From Brachybacterium kimchii (GTDB taxonomy: Bacteria > Actinomycetota > Actinomycetes > Actinomycetales > Dermabacteraceae), in NCBI RefSeq assembly GCF_023373525.1, contig NZ_CP097218.1, positions 2,604,001-2,668,000 on the forward strand: 64,000 bases of DNA. The letters are read 5' to 3'. Below are positions 52,127-61,268 of this stretch, piece after piece (the first letter of the stretch is position 1; each line of letters opens with the position of its first letter). Under the pieces are notes generated by a model. It did no database searches, was not told where the DNA came from, and saw only the letters and a program-made list of their open reading frames with translations. The position numbers and the translations under genes are program-made.

Positions 52127-53278
52127 ATGGCCAGCAAGAAGGCAGTGCATTTCGGCGCCGGCAACATCGGCCGCGGCTTCGTGGGGCTGCTGCTCCACGA
52201 GGCCGGGTACGAGGTCGTCTTCGCGGACGTCGCCGACGCCCTCATCGATTCCCTCGAAGCCGCGGACTCCTACACGGTGCGGACCGTCGGCCAGCACCCG
52301 ACGGAGACCGTCGTCGACGGCTTCCGCGCCATCAACTCGGGGAAGGACGTCGAGTCCCTCACCGGTGAGATCGCCTCCGCCGACGTGGTCACCACGGCCG
52401 TGGGCGTGCACATCCTGCGGTTCGTGGCGCCGGCGATCGCCGCCGGTATCGCCGCGCGCCCGGCCGGCGCACCCCGCGTCGCCGTGATGGCCTGCGAGAA
52501 CGCGATCAACGCGACGGACGCCCTCGAGGAGGAGATCCGGAAGAACTACGAGGGCGACGACCTCGACGCCCGGGCGCTGTTCGCGAACACCGCCGTGGAC
52601 CGGATCGTGCCCGTCCAGGACCCTGCCGCGGGCCTCGACGTCACCGTCGAGGACTTCCACGAGTGGGCCGTGGACCGCACGCCCTTCGACGGGAACGTGC
52701 CCGACATCCCGGGCGTGACCTGGGTGGACGACCTCGCCCCGTACATCGAGCGGAAGCTGTTCACGGTCAACACCGGCCACGCCACCACCGCGTGGCACGG
52801 CTGGAGGGCCGGTCACGCGACCATCGCCGACGCCATCGAGGACCCGGCCGTCGAGGCCAAGGTCCGCGAGGTGCTCGCCGAGACCTCCGAGCTGCTCATC
52901 GCCAAGCACGGCTTCGACGCGCAGACGCAGCAGGACTACGCGACCAAGGTGCTCGGGCGCTTCCACAACCGCGCCCTGCCCGATCCCGTCGAGCGCGTGG
53001 GCCGCGCGCCCCTGCGCAAGCTCTCCCGGCACGACCGCATCGTCGGCCCCGCCGCCGAGCTCGCCGAGCGCGACATGGCCGCCCAGGGTCTCCTGGACTC
53101 CTTCGCCGCCGCGCTCGCCTTCACTCCGGAGGGCGACGAGGAGGCGGACCGGCTGCAGGAGATCCTGCGCACCCAGGACGCCGACGGCGCGACCGCCGAG
53201 ATCACCGGGCTCGAGCCCGAGCATCCGCTGCACTCGCAGGTCAAGGAGAGGATCGCCGAGAGGCAGTCCGTGCTCTGA
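52127..53278 (+). CDS. mtlD: Mannitol-1-phosphate 5-dehydrogenase
   Basis: Long-chain polyol dehydrogenase of 383 aa oxidising mannitol 1-phosphate to fructose 6-phosphate with [27 protein letters not shown] is the diagnostic nucleotide-binding start, [16 protein letters not shown] and [13 protein letters not shown] follow, and [16 protein letters not shown] carries the catalytic Lys/Asn/His set. Coupled to mtlA with only 6 nt between them. Confidence 0.95.
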   Translation: MASKKAVHFGAGNIGRGFVGLLLHEAGYEVVFADVADALIDSLEAADSYTVRTVGQHPTETVVDGFRAINSGKDVESLTGEIASADVVTTAVGVHILRFVAPAIAAGIAARPAGAPRVAVMACENAINATDALEEEIRKNYEGDDLDARALFANTAVDRIVPVQDPAAGLDVTVEDFHEWAVDRTPFDGNVPDIPGVTWVDDLAPYIERKLFTVNTGHATTAWHGWRAGHATIADAIEDPAVEAKVREVLAETSELLIAKHGFDAQTQQDYATKVLGRFHNRALPDPVERVGRAPLRKLSRHDRIVGPAAELAERDMAAQGLLDSFAAALAFTPEGDEEADRLQEILRTQDADGATAEITGLEPEHPLHSQVKERIAERQSVL

Positions 53279-53308
53279 CCAGGCGGGCGAGCCCCTGGGC
53301 ATCCCGTG

Positions 53309-53355
53309 GGCGTCCGGCGGGCGTCCGGCTCCAGGACATCGCCCATCGGCGTCCG
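53309..53355 (+). promoter_or_regulatory. Three GGCGTCCG repeats upstream of ptsH
   Basis: Copies at 53309-53316, 53320-53327 and 53348-53355; the first two are 11 nt apart, on one helix face. Possible binding array controlling ptsH separately from mtlAD. Confidence 0.35.
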
Positions 53356-53450
53356 ATATCGTCCCTGAGTACTCCCGATCCAGCGCGCGGGCAGACCCGT
53401 CCGCGCCCCGCGCCGCCGCCCCGTGCGGCGGTCCATCGAAAGGCTGAACC

Positions 53451-53723
53451 ATGGCAGAGCGCACCGTCACCATCGCCAGCGCCTCCGGGCTCCACGCGCG
53501 CCCGGCGGCCATCTTCTCGAAGGCCGCCGGCGAGCAGCCCGCGACCGTCACCATCGAGAAGGCCGGCGGCAACGCCGTCCAGGCGTCGAGCATCCTCATG
53601 CTCATGACCCTCGGCGCCGGCCACGGCGACGAGGTGACCCTGCGCGCCGAGGGCGACGGCGCCGACGAGTCCGTCGCGGCGCTCGCCGCGCTCCTCGAGA
53701 AGGATCTCGACGCCGAGGAGTGA
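53451..53723 (+). CDS. ptsH: Phosphocarrier protein HPr
   Basis: HPr of 90 aa carrying phosphate from enzyme I to PTS permeases. SGLHARPA holds His15. Ser46 lies in VQASSILMLMTLG, the position of regulatory phosphorylation in Gram-positives; whether HPr kinase exists here is not visible. It lies 172 nt after mtlD and may have its own promoter. A 7-bp hairpin (53413-53431) lies shortly before the GAAAGG ribosome binding site. Confidence 0.95.
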   Translation: MAERTVTIASASGLHARPAAIFSKAAGEQPATVTIEKAGGNAVQASSILMLMTLGAGHGDEVTLRAEGDGADESVAALAALLEKDLDAEE

Positions 53724-53757
53724 TCCCGCGGCGGGCCCCGTCGGCCCGTGGTCCCAC

Positions 53758-53815
53758 AAGATATGAGGGCCACGAACCGGATCTCACCGATCCTGGTTCG
53801 TGGCCCTCATATCTT
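53758..53815. terminator. Bidirectional long hairpin between ptsH and ptsI
   Basis: Perfect 21-bp stem (53758-53778 with 53795-53815) with a 16-nt loop that can pair further (GGAT/ATCC). It separates the convergent ptsH and ptsI genes. Confidence 0.85.
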
Positions 53816-53847
53816 CGCCCCCGCGGGCGCGCGGGCGGGCGTCCGCG

Positions 53848-55566
53848 TCAGAGGCCGAGCTCTCCCAGGATGGGGAGGCCGGCGCGGACGGCATCGCGGG
53901 CGTCGTCCGCGGTGCGCGCGGAGACGGCGGCGGTCGCGAGCTGCTTCGCCTGCTCGAGGGAGACCGTGGAGAGCACCTTCGCGACCGCCGGCAGGGAGCG
54001 CGGGGTCATCGAGAGGCTGTTGACGCCCAGGCCCACGAGCACGACCGCGAGACCCGGGTCGCCCGCGGCCTCGCCGCACACGCCCACCGGCTTCGCGGCG
54101 CTCTCGCCGAAGGCCTCGGGGTCGCCGCCCGCCGCGCGGGCGCCGTCGCAGGTGGCCTTCACGAGGGTGAGCACCGCCGGCTGCCACGGGTTGTTCAGGT
54201 GGGCGAGGGTGCCGAGCATGCGGTCGGCGGCCATCGTGTACTGGGTGAGGTCGTTGGTGCCGATCGAGGCGAAGTCGCACGCGGCCAGCTGCCGGTCCGC
54301 GGTGACCGCGGCCGAGGGCGTCTCGACCATGATCCCGGCCGGGGCGAGGTCGCGCTCGCGGCACAGGCCCACGAAGTCCTCGGTGTCCTCGGTGGTCGAG
54401 ATCATCGGGGCCATCACCCACACCTTCGCGTCGCTCTGCTTCGCGGCGGCGGAGATGGCGTCGAGCTGGTTCGTCAGCACCGAGCGCTTCTCCCACGAGG
54501 TGCGATAGGCCCGCACGCCGAGCGCGGGGTTCGGCTCGTCGGTGTCGGTGAGGAAGGGCAGGGGCTTGTCGGCGCCCGCGTCGATCGTGCGCACCACGAC
54601 CTTCTTGCCGGGGAACGACGCGAAGGCCTCGAGGTAGGCCTTCGTCTGCTCCTCGACGGTCGGCTCGTCCTCGCGGTCCAGGAACAGGAACTCGGTGCGG
54701 AACAGGCCCACGCCGTCGGCATGCGCCGCGGCCGCGGCCTTCGCGTCCTTCGCGCCGCCGATGTTGGCCAGCAGCTGCATGCGGGTGCCGTCGGTGAGCT
54801 CGATCCCGCCGCCCTCGTAGGTCAGCGGGTTCTTCTGCAGCTCGGTCCAGGCCTCGGCGAAGCGCCGGTGCTCGTCGGTGACGTCGTCGGTGATGGTGCC
54901 GAAGCCGGCGTCGACGAACACCTCGGTGCCGTCGGCGATGTCGAGCACGCCCTTGGCGGCGACGATCGCGGGCAGGCCCAGCTGACGCGCGAGGATCGCG
55001 GTGTGCGACTGGGGGCCGCCGTCCGAGGTCACCAGGGCCATCACCAGCGCGGGGTCAAGGGTCGCGGTGTCCGCCGGGGCGAGATCGGTCGCCGTGAGCA
55101 CGAAGGGCTCCTCGACATCGGGGATGCCGGGGGCCTGCTCGCCGCGCAGCTCGGCGACGATCCGGCCGCGCACGTCCTTGACGTCGGCCGCGCGCTCGGC
55201 CATGTATCCGCCCAGGCCCTCGAGCATCGAGGCGACCTGGTCGCCGGCCTCCCACACGGCGCGCGCCGCGGAGGCTCCGCCGGCGAGCACGAAGCCCTGC
55301 GCGGTCTGGGTGAGGGAGGGGTCGGCCGCCATCTGCGCGGTCGCCTCGAGCACGGCCTTCCCGTCGCCCGGTGCGTGCTCGGCGCGATGCGTGAGCGCCT
55401 TCTGCACACTCGCAGCGGCCTCGGCGATGCGCGCGGCCTCGGCCTGCGGATCCGCGCCCTCGGGGATCTTCTCGCCGACGGGCGGCTCCGCGACCGGCGG
55501 CGCCATCGTCCGGACCGTGCCGACGACGCGGCCGGGGCTGACCGCCACACCTGTGTACTGGGACAT
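53848..55566 (-). CDS. ptsI: PTS enzyme I
   Basis: Phosphoenolpyruvate-protein phosphotransferase of 572 aa, the first step of the PTS. His188 in SDGGPQSHTAILARQLG is the phosphorylation site. GVGLFRTEFLFLD, RTIDAGADKPLPF, DFASIGTNDLTQYTMAADR and GVCGEAAGDP are the PEP-binding domain signatures. The Cys of the last motif is the catalytic acid. GAGGGAG precedes the ATG. Convergent to ptsH rather than cotranscribed. Confidence 0.95.
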   Translation of the reverse strand: MSQYTGVAVSPGRVVGTVRTMAPPVAEPPVGEKIPEGADPQAEAARIAEAAASVQKALTHRAEHAPGDGKAVLEATAQMAADPSLTQTAQGFVLAGGASAARAVWEAGDQVASMLEGLGGYMAERAADVKDVRGRIVAELRGEQAPGIPDVEEPFVLTATDLAPADTATLDPALVMALVTSDGGPQSHTAILARQLGLPAIVAAKGVLDIADGTEVFVDAGFGTITDDVTDEHRRFAEAWTELQKNPLTYEGGGIELTDGTRMQLLANIGGAKDAKAAAAAHADGVGLFRTEFLFLDREDEPTVEEQTKAYLEAFASFPGKKVVVRTIDAGADKPLPFLTDTDEPNPALGVRAYRTSWEKRSVLTNQLDAISAAAKQSDAKVWVMAPMISTTEDTEDFVGLCRERDLAPAGIMVETPSAAVTADRQLAACDFASIGTNDLTQYTMAADRMLGTLAHLNNPWQPAVLTLVKATCDGARAAGGDPEAFGESAAKPVGVCGEAAGDPGLAVVLVGLGVNSLSMTPRSLPAVAKVLSTVSLEQAKQLATAAVSARTADDARDAVRAGLPILGELGL

Positions 55567-55890
55567 CTCGGACTCCCTCTGTGATGGGCCCGTGGGGGAG
55601 GTATCGGGCGCGCTGGATCACCTCATGCTACGTGCCCGGCGGGGCGTGCGCGGAGCCGTGGACGCTCCCCGCGGGAGCCCGTGGAGCGGGGCGGGCACGG
55701 GCCCGAGGACCGGGGCGGACGCCGTCACGAAGCGGTCACGGTCGGCCGGTCCCGACCCCACCGCGACCAGGACTGTCCTAGAGTCGAGACGTCGGCTCGA
55801 CGTCGAGCGGGCACCCGCCCCACCCCGCTGCGCACTCCCCCTCCCGCTGCAGCTCCCCACCCCCATCCCGTGTCTTCGAAGGAGAAGAAC
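55567..55890. other. Divergent control region between ptsI and the sugar ABC operon
   Basis: No gene is seen. Two GTCACG hexamers lie 11 nt apart at 55724-55740. AGGACTGTCCT (55769-55779) runs into TAGAGT (55779-55784), a likely -10 box. The perfect palindrome CTCGACGTCGAG (55796-55807) is placed just after it, where a LacI-type repressor could act. Confidence 0.5.
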
Positions 55891-57174
55891 ATGTTGGATC
55901 GCAGACGTTTCCTCGCCCTCTCCTCCACCGCCCTCGGTGTCGGCGCGCTCGCCGCCTGCGGCTCGGGAGGCGATTCCGGTTCCGGCGGCGACGGCGGCAC
56001 CGACGTCGAGGTCTTCACCTGGTGGGCCTCCGGCTCCGAGAAGGCCGGCCTCGACGCCCTGGTCAAGGTCTTCGGGGAGCAGCACTCGGACTTCACGTTC
56101 GTCAACGGGGCGGTCGCGGGCGGCGCGGGCTCCGCAGCGAAGGACATGCTGCAGTCGCGCCTCCAGGCGAGCGACCCGCCGGACACCTTCCAGGCCCACG
56201 CGGGCGCCGAGCTCCAGGACTACATCGACGCCGCACAGATCGAGGACGTCTCCGGCCTCTACGACGAGTACAAGCTCACCGATGCCTTCCCGAAGGACCT
56301 CGTGGACCGCCTGACGGTCGAGGGGAAGATCTACTCGATCCCCTCGAACATCCACCGCTCGAACGTGGTGTGGGCGAACGCGAAGGTGCTCGAGAAGGCG
56401 GGGATCGACACGAAGAAGGCCCCGGGCAGCGTCGACGACTTCCTCGCCGACCTCGAGAAGGCGAAGGGCGCGGGCGTGACCGCGCTGTCCGTCGGCACCA
56501 CCTGGTGCCAGGTGAACCTGCTCGAGGCCATCCTCATGTCCGAGCTCGGCTCCGAGAAGTACAACGGGCTGTTCGACGGGAAGACCGCCTGGGACGACGC
56601 CGCCGTGACCTCCTCGCTCGAGGCGTTCCAGAAGATGATGGGGTACACGAACAGCGACCGCGACTCCCTGGACTGGCCCGACGCGACCCAGCAGCTGATC
56701 GACGGCAAGGCCGCCTACAACGTGATGGGCGACTGGGCGGAGGCCGCGTTCCAGCAGGCGAAGCTCAAGGACGGCGAGGACTACACGTACTTCCCGCTGC
56801 CCGGCAAGGAGAAGATCTTCGGCTTCCTCGCCGACTCCTTCACCCTGCCCGTCGGCGCCCCGAACGCCGACGGCGCGAAGGCCTGGCTCGACACCCTCTC
56901 CTCGAAGGACGGCCAGCTCGCCTTCAACCTCGCCAAGGGCTCGATCCCCGCGCGCACCGATGTCGACGAGTCCCAGTTCGGCACCTACTCGCAGACGGCC
57001 CTGAAGTCCTTCGCCGAGGACGCGATCTCCCCGTCGATCGCCCACGGCGCCGCGGTCCCGGTGGCCTGGCTCAACGATCTCTCGGACGCCACCAGCCAGT
57101 TCACCACGGGCGCCTCCGACCTCGCGGCCTACCAGAAGGCGCTGGTCGCGGCGGCCGACAAGTACGCGAGCTGA
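55891..57174 (+). CDS. Carbohydrate ABC transporter substrate-binding lipoprotein (CUT1)
   Basis: SBP_bac_1 lipoprotein of 427 aa. LDRRRFLALSSTALGVGALAA signal-like start with lipobox LAAC near 22, then a Gly/Ser linker. DVEVFTWWASGSEKAGLDAL, YSIPSNIHRSNVVWAN and YNVMGDWAEAAF resemble glucose- or oligosaccharide-binding proteins of the MalE superfamily. GAAGGAG precedes the ATG. No ATPase gene is in this operon; a shared MsiK-type ATPase elsewhere is likely, as in other actinobacteria. Confidence 0.9.
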   Translation: MLDRRRFLALSSTALGVGALAACGSGGDSGSGGDGGTDVEVFTWWASGSEKAGLDALVKVFGEQHSDFTFVNGAVAGGAGSAAKDMLQSRLQASDPPDTFQAHAGAELQDYIDAAQIEDVSGLYDEYKLTDAFPKDLVDRLTVEGKIYSIPSNIHRSNVVWANAKVLEKAGIDTKKAPGSVDDFLADLEKAKGAGVTALSVGTTWCQVNLLEAILMSELGSEKYNGLFDGKTAWDDAAVTSSLEAFQKMMGYTNSDRDSLDWPDATQQLIDGKAAYNVMGDWAEAAFQQAKLKDGEDYTYFPLPGKEKIFGFLADSFTLPVGAPNADGAKAWLDTLSSKDGQLAFNLAKGSIPARTDVDESQFGTYSQTALKSFAEDAISPSIAHGAAVPVAWLNDLSDATSQFTTGASDLAAYQKALVAAADKYAS

Positions 57175-57187
57175 GGCACGGAGCTCG

Positions 57188-58090
57188 ATGCGATCCCGCG
57201 TGCGCCGGTACGGACCGCCGCTGCTGCTCATCTCCCCCTCGCTGGTGCTGGTGGGCGTCTTCGTCTACGTGCTCATCGCGAGGAACCTGTGGACGTCGAT
57301 GACCGACAACCACACGGCCGCGCAGGCGAACGGCCGCAAGGACGTCTCCTTCGTGTTCCTCGAGAACTACGTCGCCCTGTTCAAGAGCCCGCAGTTCCAG
57401 CACTCGCTGTGGAACCTGGTGCTGTTCACGGCCGTGTTCCTCGTGGGCGCGATGATCGTGGGCTTCGTGTGGGCGTGGCTGCTGGAGCGGCCGCTGCCGG
57501 GCGGCCGCGTCTTCCAGACCGTGTACCTGTTCCCGATGGCGATCTCCTTCGTCGCCTCGGGCGTGGTGTGGCGATGGCTGCTGAACTCGAACCAGGGCGA
57601 CAGTGCGACGGGCCTGAACCGCCTGTTCCAGATGGTCGGCCTCGACGTGCTCGAGAACCCCTGGTGGAACCAGGTCACCTTCGGCATCGCCGCGATCGCG
57701 ATCCCCGCGATCTGGCAGCTCTCGGGCTACGTCATGGCGCTGTTCCTCGCGGGCTTCCGCGGGGTGCCCGACGATCTGCGCGAGGCCGCCCGCATGGACG
57801 GCGCGAGCAGCCTGCAGATGTACCGCCACGTGATCTTCCCGCAGCTCACGCCGGTGCTCATGAGCGCGATCGTCATCATCGCGCACATGTCGCTGAAGTC
57901 CTTCGACCTCATCATGTCGATCTCGAAGCCCGCGAACTACCAGACCAAGGTGCCCGCGGTGGACATGTACGTGTTCAAGTCGAGCTTCGACTACGCCAAC
58001 GCGGCGGCCGTGGGCACGGTGCTGCTCGCGTTCATCGCGATCCTCATCGTCCCCTACCTGATCCAGCAGCACCGGGAGCGCACCCGATGA
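57188..58090 (+). CDS. Carbohydrate ABC transporter permease (MalF-like)
   Basis: Inner membrane permease of 300 aa with six helices. The EAA loop reads LREAARMDGASSLQMYRHVIFPQL. VYLFPMAISFVASGVVWRWL and IPAIWQLSGYVMALFLAGF are typical of sugar permeases. GGAG lies before the ATG. The stop overlaps the next gene by 4 bp. Confidence 0.9.
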   Translation: MRSRVRRYGPPLLLISPSLVLVGVFVYVLIARNLWTSMTDNHTAAQANGRKDVSFVFLENYVALFKSPQFQHSLWNLVLFTAVFLVGAMIVGFVWAWLLERPLPGGRVFQTVYLFPMAISFVASGVVWRWLLNSNQGDSATGLNRLFQMVGLDVLENPWWNQVTFGIAAIAIPAIWQLSGYVMALFLAGFRGVPDDLREAARMDGASSLQMYRHVIFPQLTPVLMSAIVIIAHMSLKSFDLIMSISKPANYQTKVPAVDMYVFKSSFDYANAAAVGTVLLAFIAILIVPYLIQQHRERTR

Positions 58091-58998
58091 ACACCACGAC
58101 GTCCGCGCCGCCGAGCGCCGCGCCGCTCGGCGAGAGCTCCCCGCTCGCCTCCCGCGGCCGCGGCGCCCCGGGCACCCGGCCCACGCCCGTCGGCCGCACC
58201 CTGCGCTACCTCGTCATCCTGCTGGGCGTGCTGTTCGTGCTGATCCCGGTGTACGTGCTGGTCATCACGAGCTTCAAGACCGGCGGTGACGCGAGCCCCG
58301 CGCGGGCCTGGGCGCTCCCGCACACCTGGACCTTCGAGAACTGGCAACGGGCATGGACGGCGCTCGCCCCGGCGCTGGGCCGGAGCCTCTCGCTGGTCAT
58401 CCCCTCGACGATCATCTCCTCGGTGCTGGGCTGTCTGAACGGCTTCGTCCTCTCGCGGTGGCGCTTCCCGGGGGCCGACATCGTCTTCACTCTCATCCTG
58501 TTCGGGATGTTCCTGCCCTACCAGGCGGTGATGATCCCCCTGCTGCAGCTGGTGCTCGCGACCGAGATCCCCAACGGCATCCCCTCGCTGATCCTGCTGC
58601 ACGTGGTCTTCGGCATCCCCATCACCACCCTGATCTTCCGCAACTACTTCGAGACGATCCCGCACGAGCTCATCGAGGCCGCGACCGTGGACGGCGCGGG
58701 CATGCTGCGCACCTTCTCCTCGGTCGCGCTGCCGATCGCGATCCCCGGCTTCGTGGTCGTGGGGATCTGGCAGTTCACGAGCGCCTGGAACGACTTCCTG
58801 TTCGCGGTGTTCTTCTCGACCCCGCGCAACGGGCCGGTCACCCTCGCCCTGAACAACCTGGCCAACGGCGCGCTGCTCACCGACTACGGGGTCTCGATGG
58901 CGGGCGCGCTGCTCGCCTCGCTGCCCACCCTCGTGGTCTATGTGCTTCTCTCGCGCTACTTCATCGCCGGTCTCATGTCCGGCTCGGTGAAGGGCTGA
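58087..58998 (+). CDS. Carbohydrate ABC transporter permease (MalG-like)
   Basis: Permease of 303 aa with a 38-residue polar N-terminus and six helices. EAA loop: ELIEAATVDGAGMLRTFSSVALPI. FGMFLPYQAVMIPLLQL and TSAWNDFLFAVFF are family blocks. ATGA overlap with the first permease gene; forms the heterodimeric channel with it. Confidence 0.9.
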   Translation: MNTTTSAPPSAAPLGESSPLASRGRGAPGTRPTPVGRTLRYLVILLGVLFVLIPVYVLVITSFKTGGDASPARAWALPHTWTFENWQRAWTALAPALGRSLSLVIPSTIISSVLGCLNGFVLSRWRFPGADIVFTLILFGMFLPYQAVMIPLLQLVLATEIPNGIPSLILLHVVFGIPITTLIFRNYFETIPHELIEAATVDGAGMLRTFSSVALPIAIPGFVVVGIWQFTSAWNDFLFAVFFSTPRNGPVTLALNNLANGALLTDYGVSMAGALLASLPTLVVYVLLSRYFIAGLMSGSVKG

Positions 58999-59177
58999 GC
59001 GGCATGGGACGACGAGCGGAGAGCCCGGCGGGACCGCCCGCGCCGGCACCCGCCGCTGCCCAGCATCCGGCCGCTCCCCCGCATCCGGCCGCGCAGACTC
59101 CCGTCGGACCCGCGCCCGCCGTCGACCCCGTCGGACCTGCGCCCGACCACCCGGCCACGACCGATAGGCTCGCCACC

Positions 59178-59726
59178 ATGGATGAACGCAGCTCCTACCT
59201 CCTCGTCGACGGCGAGAACATCGACGCCACGTTGGGCCTCTCGGTCCTCGGGCGCCGCCCGCACCCCGAGGAGAGGCCGCGCTGGAACACGCTGCTGAGC
59301 TTCATCCAGGAGCACTGGGCCGAGCCCACCCACGGGCTGTTCTTCCTGGCGGTCGCGAGCGACCTTCCCGCGAGCTTCGTGCAGGCGCTGCTCGCCATGG
59401 GCTACACGCCGATCCCGCTGCGCGGCGACGGCAAGGTCGTGGACATCGCCATCCAGCGCACCCTCACCGCCCTCAAGGACCGTGCGGCCGACGTGGCCCT
59501 GGTCAGCCACGACCGCGACTTCGTGGACCAGATGCGCGACCTCTCGGAGGACGAGGAGCGGCGCCTCGCGGTCGTCGGCTTCCGCGAGTTCATGGCCTCC
59601 GACCTGCGGCAGGTGCCGCGCGTGGAGATCCTCGACCTCGAGTTCGACGCCGGGACGTTCACCAGCCCGCTGCCGCGCGTGCGCGTCATCGAGATCGACG
59701 AGTTCGACCCGTACGAGTTCATCTGA
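59178..59726 (+). CDS. NYN-domain (PIN-like) protein
   Basis: NYN/LabA-type protein of 182 aa, a putative RNase fold. YLLVDGENIDATLG supplies the first acidic residue, KVVDIAIQRTLTALKD the second, and DVALVSHDRDFVDQM the third cluster. Start placed at 59178, where TAGGCT lies only a few bases upstream, suggesting a leaderless mRNA. An ATG at 59004 would add 58 Pro/Ala-rich residues and lie directly after the ABC operon. Target RNA unknown. Confidence 0.82.
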   Translation: MDERSSYLLVDGENIDATLGLSVLGRRPHPEERPRWNTLLSFIQEHWAEPTHGLFFLAVASDLPASFVQALLAMGYTPIPLRGDGKVVDIAIQRTLTALKDRAADVALVSHDRDFVDQMRDLSEDEERRLAVVGFREFMASDLRQVPRVEILDLEFDAGTFTSPLPRVRVIEIDEFDPYEFI

Positions 59727-59739
59727 CCCCGGGCGTCAC

Positions 59740-59757
59740 GGGCGGCCGACGCCGCCC
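59740..59757. terminator. Short hairpin between NYN gene and rclA
   Basis: GGGCGGC and GCCGCCC pair around CGAC, between convergent genes. Confidence 0.5.
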
Positions 59758-59777
59758 CCTGCTCACACGACCGCGCC

Positions 59778-61175
59778 TCAGGAGAGCCGGCCGAGCACCT
59801 CGTTGAGCGCCTCGGTCGAGGACGGGTGCGTCCAGATCCCGTCGCGCAGCTGCGTGGCCGTGATGCCCGCGCGCATCGCGAGGGCCACGAGGTTCACGAC
59901 CTCCTGGGAGTCGACGTGGAACAGGCGCGCCCCCAGCACGAGATCGGTCTGCGCGTCCACGACGACCTTGATCACGCCACGGGCGTCCCCGAGCGTCTTG
60001 GGGCGGGGCATCGCCTTGATCCCCGCGACGGGCGCGAGCACCGTGCGGACCTCGTGGCTGGCCTCGCGGGCCTCGTGCTCGGTCAGACCCACGGCCGACA
60101 GCGGAGGCGTGAGGAAGGTCGTCGACGGCACCGCGACGCGGTCCGAGAGCCGACGCGAGCCGTCGCCCGTGAGCGCGGACGCCACGATGCGGCTGTCGTC
60201 GAGGGAGAGGTAGGTCTGCTGCCCGTGCCCGTGGACGTCTCCCATCGCGAACACGCCCTCGGCGCTCGTGCGCAGCTGGTCGTCGACGACGACGGCGCCG
60301 TGCTCGTCGACCTCGATGCCCGCCTGCTCGAGGCCCAGGTCCGCGGTGGCGGGCCGCCTGCCGGTGGCGACCAGGACCGCGTCGGCCACGAGAGGTGCGC
60401 CGTTCCCGTCGTCCGTGCCCTGCAGCGCGACCCCGTCCGGGCCGTCGACGTACTCGCTGACGGAGGTGCCGGTGAGGATCGTGATGCCCTCGTGCTCGAG
60501 CACCTCGCGCACCGCGTCCGCGACGTCGTCGTCCTCGTCGGGCAGGATCCGCTCGCCGCGGGCGATGACGGTGACCTCGCTGCCGAAGCTGCGGAACATC
60601 GAGGCGAACTCGAGGCCGATCGGGCCCGCGCCGATCACGGCGAGGCGGCGCGGGAAGGGCTCCACGTGCTGCAGCGAGGTGGAGGTGTGGATGCGCGGCC
60701 CGTCGATGCCGGGCACTGCGGGCAGGGCGGGCTCGGCGCCGGTGTTCACGATGACGGTCTCGGCGCTGATCAGCAGGTGCTCGGCGAGGCCCGCGCCGCC
60801 TGCGGAGGGCGCCACCTCGACCTCACGGGGCCCGACGAAGCGGGCGCGGCCGTCCACGATCGTCACGGTGTCATGGTCGGCGAGCATGTGCAGGTTGACG
60901 TCGTTCAGCTTCCCGATGAGCGCATCGCGCGTGCTCACGGCCCGGTCGAAGTACTCCTGGGGATCGTCGCCCTCGCGACGCTCGTCGGCGGCGTGCACGA
61001 GGGTCTTCGTGGGCACGCAGCCGATGTTGATGCAGGTCCCGCCATACATCAGGGAGGACTGCTCGACCATCACGACGCGGCGGCCGGCGGCGGCCGTGCT
61101 CGCGGCGAGCGTCTTGCCTCCCTTCCCCCAGCCCAGGACGAGCAGGTCGGCAGTCAGGGTGCGCGGTGCGGTCAT
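59778..61175 (-). CDS. rclA: RclA-like pyridine nucleotide-disulfide oxidoreductase
   Basis: Class I flavoprotein disulfide reductase of 465 aa. FAD loop GWGKGGKTLA (15-24), redox pair Cys48/Cys53 in GGTCINIGCVPTKTLVH, NAD(P) loop GAGPIGLEFASMF, second FAD motif VFAMGDVHGHGQQTYLSLDDSRIV, and C-terminal THPSSTEALNEVL. The MYGGTCINIGC and SLDDSRIV blocks match E. coli RclA, which reduces hypothiocyanous acid and protects against reactive chlorine. Mycothione reductase and lipoamide dehydrogenase were considered less fitting. GGAGGA precedes the ATG. Confidence 0.85.
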   Translation of the reverse strand: MTAPRTLTADLLVLGWGKGGKTLAASTAAAGRRVVMVEQSSLMYGGTCINIGCVPTKTLVHAADERREGDDPQEYFDRAVSTRDALIGKLNDVNLHMLADHDTVTIVDGRARFVGPREVEVAPSAGGAGLAEHLLISAETVIVNTGAEPALPAVPGIDGPRIHTSTSLQHVEPFPRRLAVIGAGPIGLEFASMFRSFGSEVTVIARGERILPDEDDDVADAVREVLEHEGITILTGTSVSEYVDGPDGVALQGTDDGNGAPLVADAVLVATGRRPATADLGLEQAGIEVDEHGAVVVDDQLRTSAEGVFAMGDVHGHGQQTYLSLDDSRIVASALTGDGSRRLSDRVAVPSTTFLTPPLSAVGLTEHEAREASHEVRTVLAPVAGIKAMPRPKTLGDARGVIKVVVDAQTDLVLGARLFHVDSQEVVNLVALAMRAGITATQLRDGIWTHPSSTEALNEVLGRLS

Positions 61176-61268
61176 GGGGTTCCTCCCGGGATGGTGCGGC
61201 GAGCGGTCCCGACGCAGGGGCCTGCGACGACGCTACTCCCGTGCCATCGAGGGAGTGCAGGAGAGCAC

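Noticed and set aside
49262-53773. 1503-residue minus-strand open frame across GtrA, mtlA, mtlD and ptsH
   Set aside because: Spans four well-supported genes on the other strand and shows only biased low-complexity sequence.
59778-61175. Mycothione reductase
   Set aside because: The FAD loop, redox motif surroundings and LSLDDSRIV block follow RclA rather than mycothione reductase.
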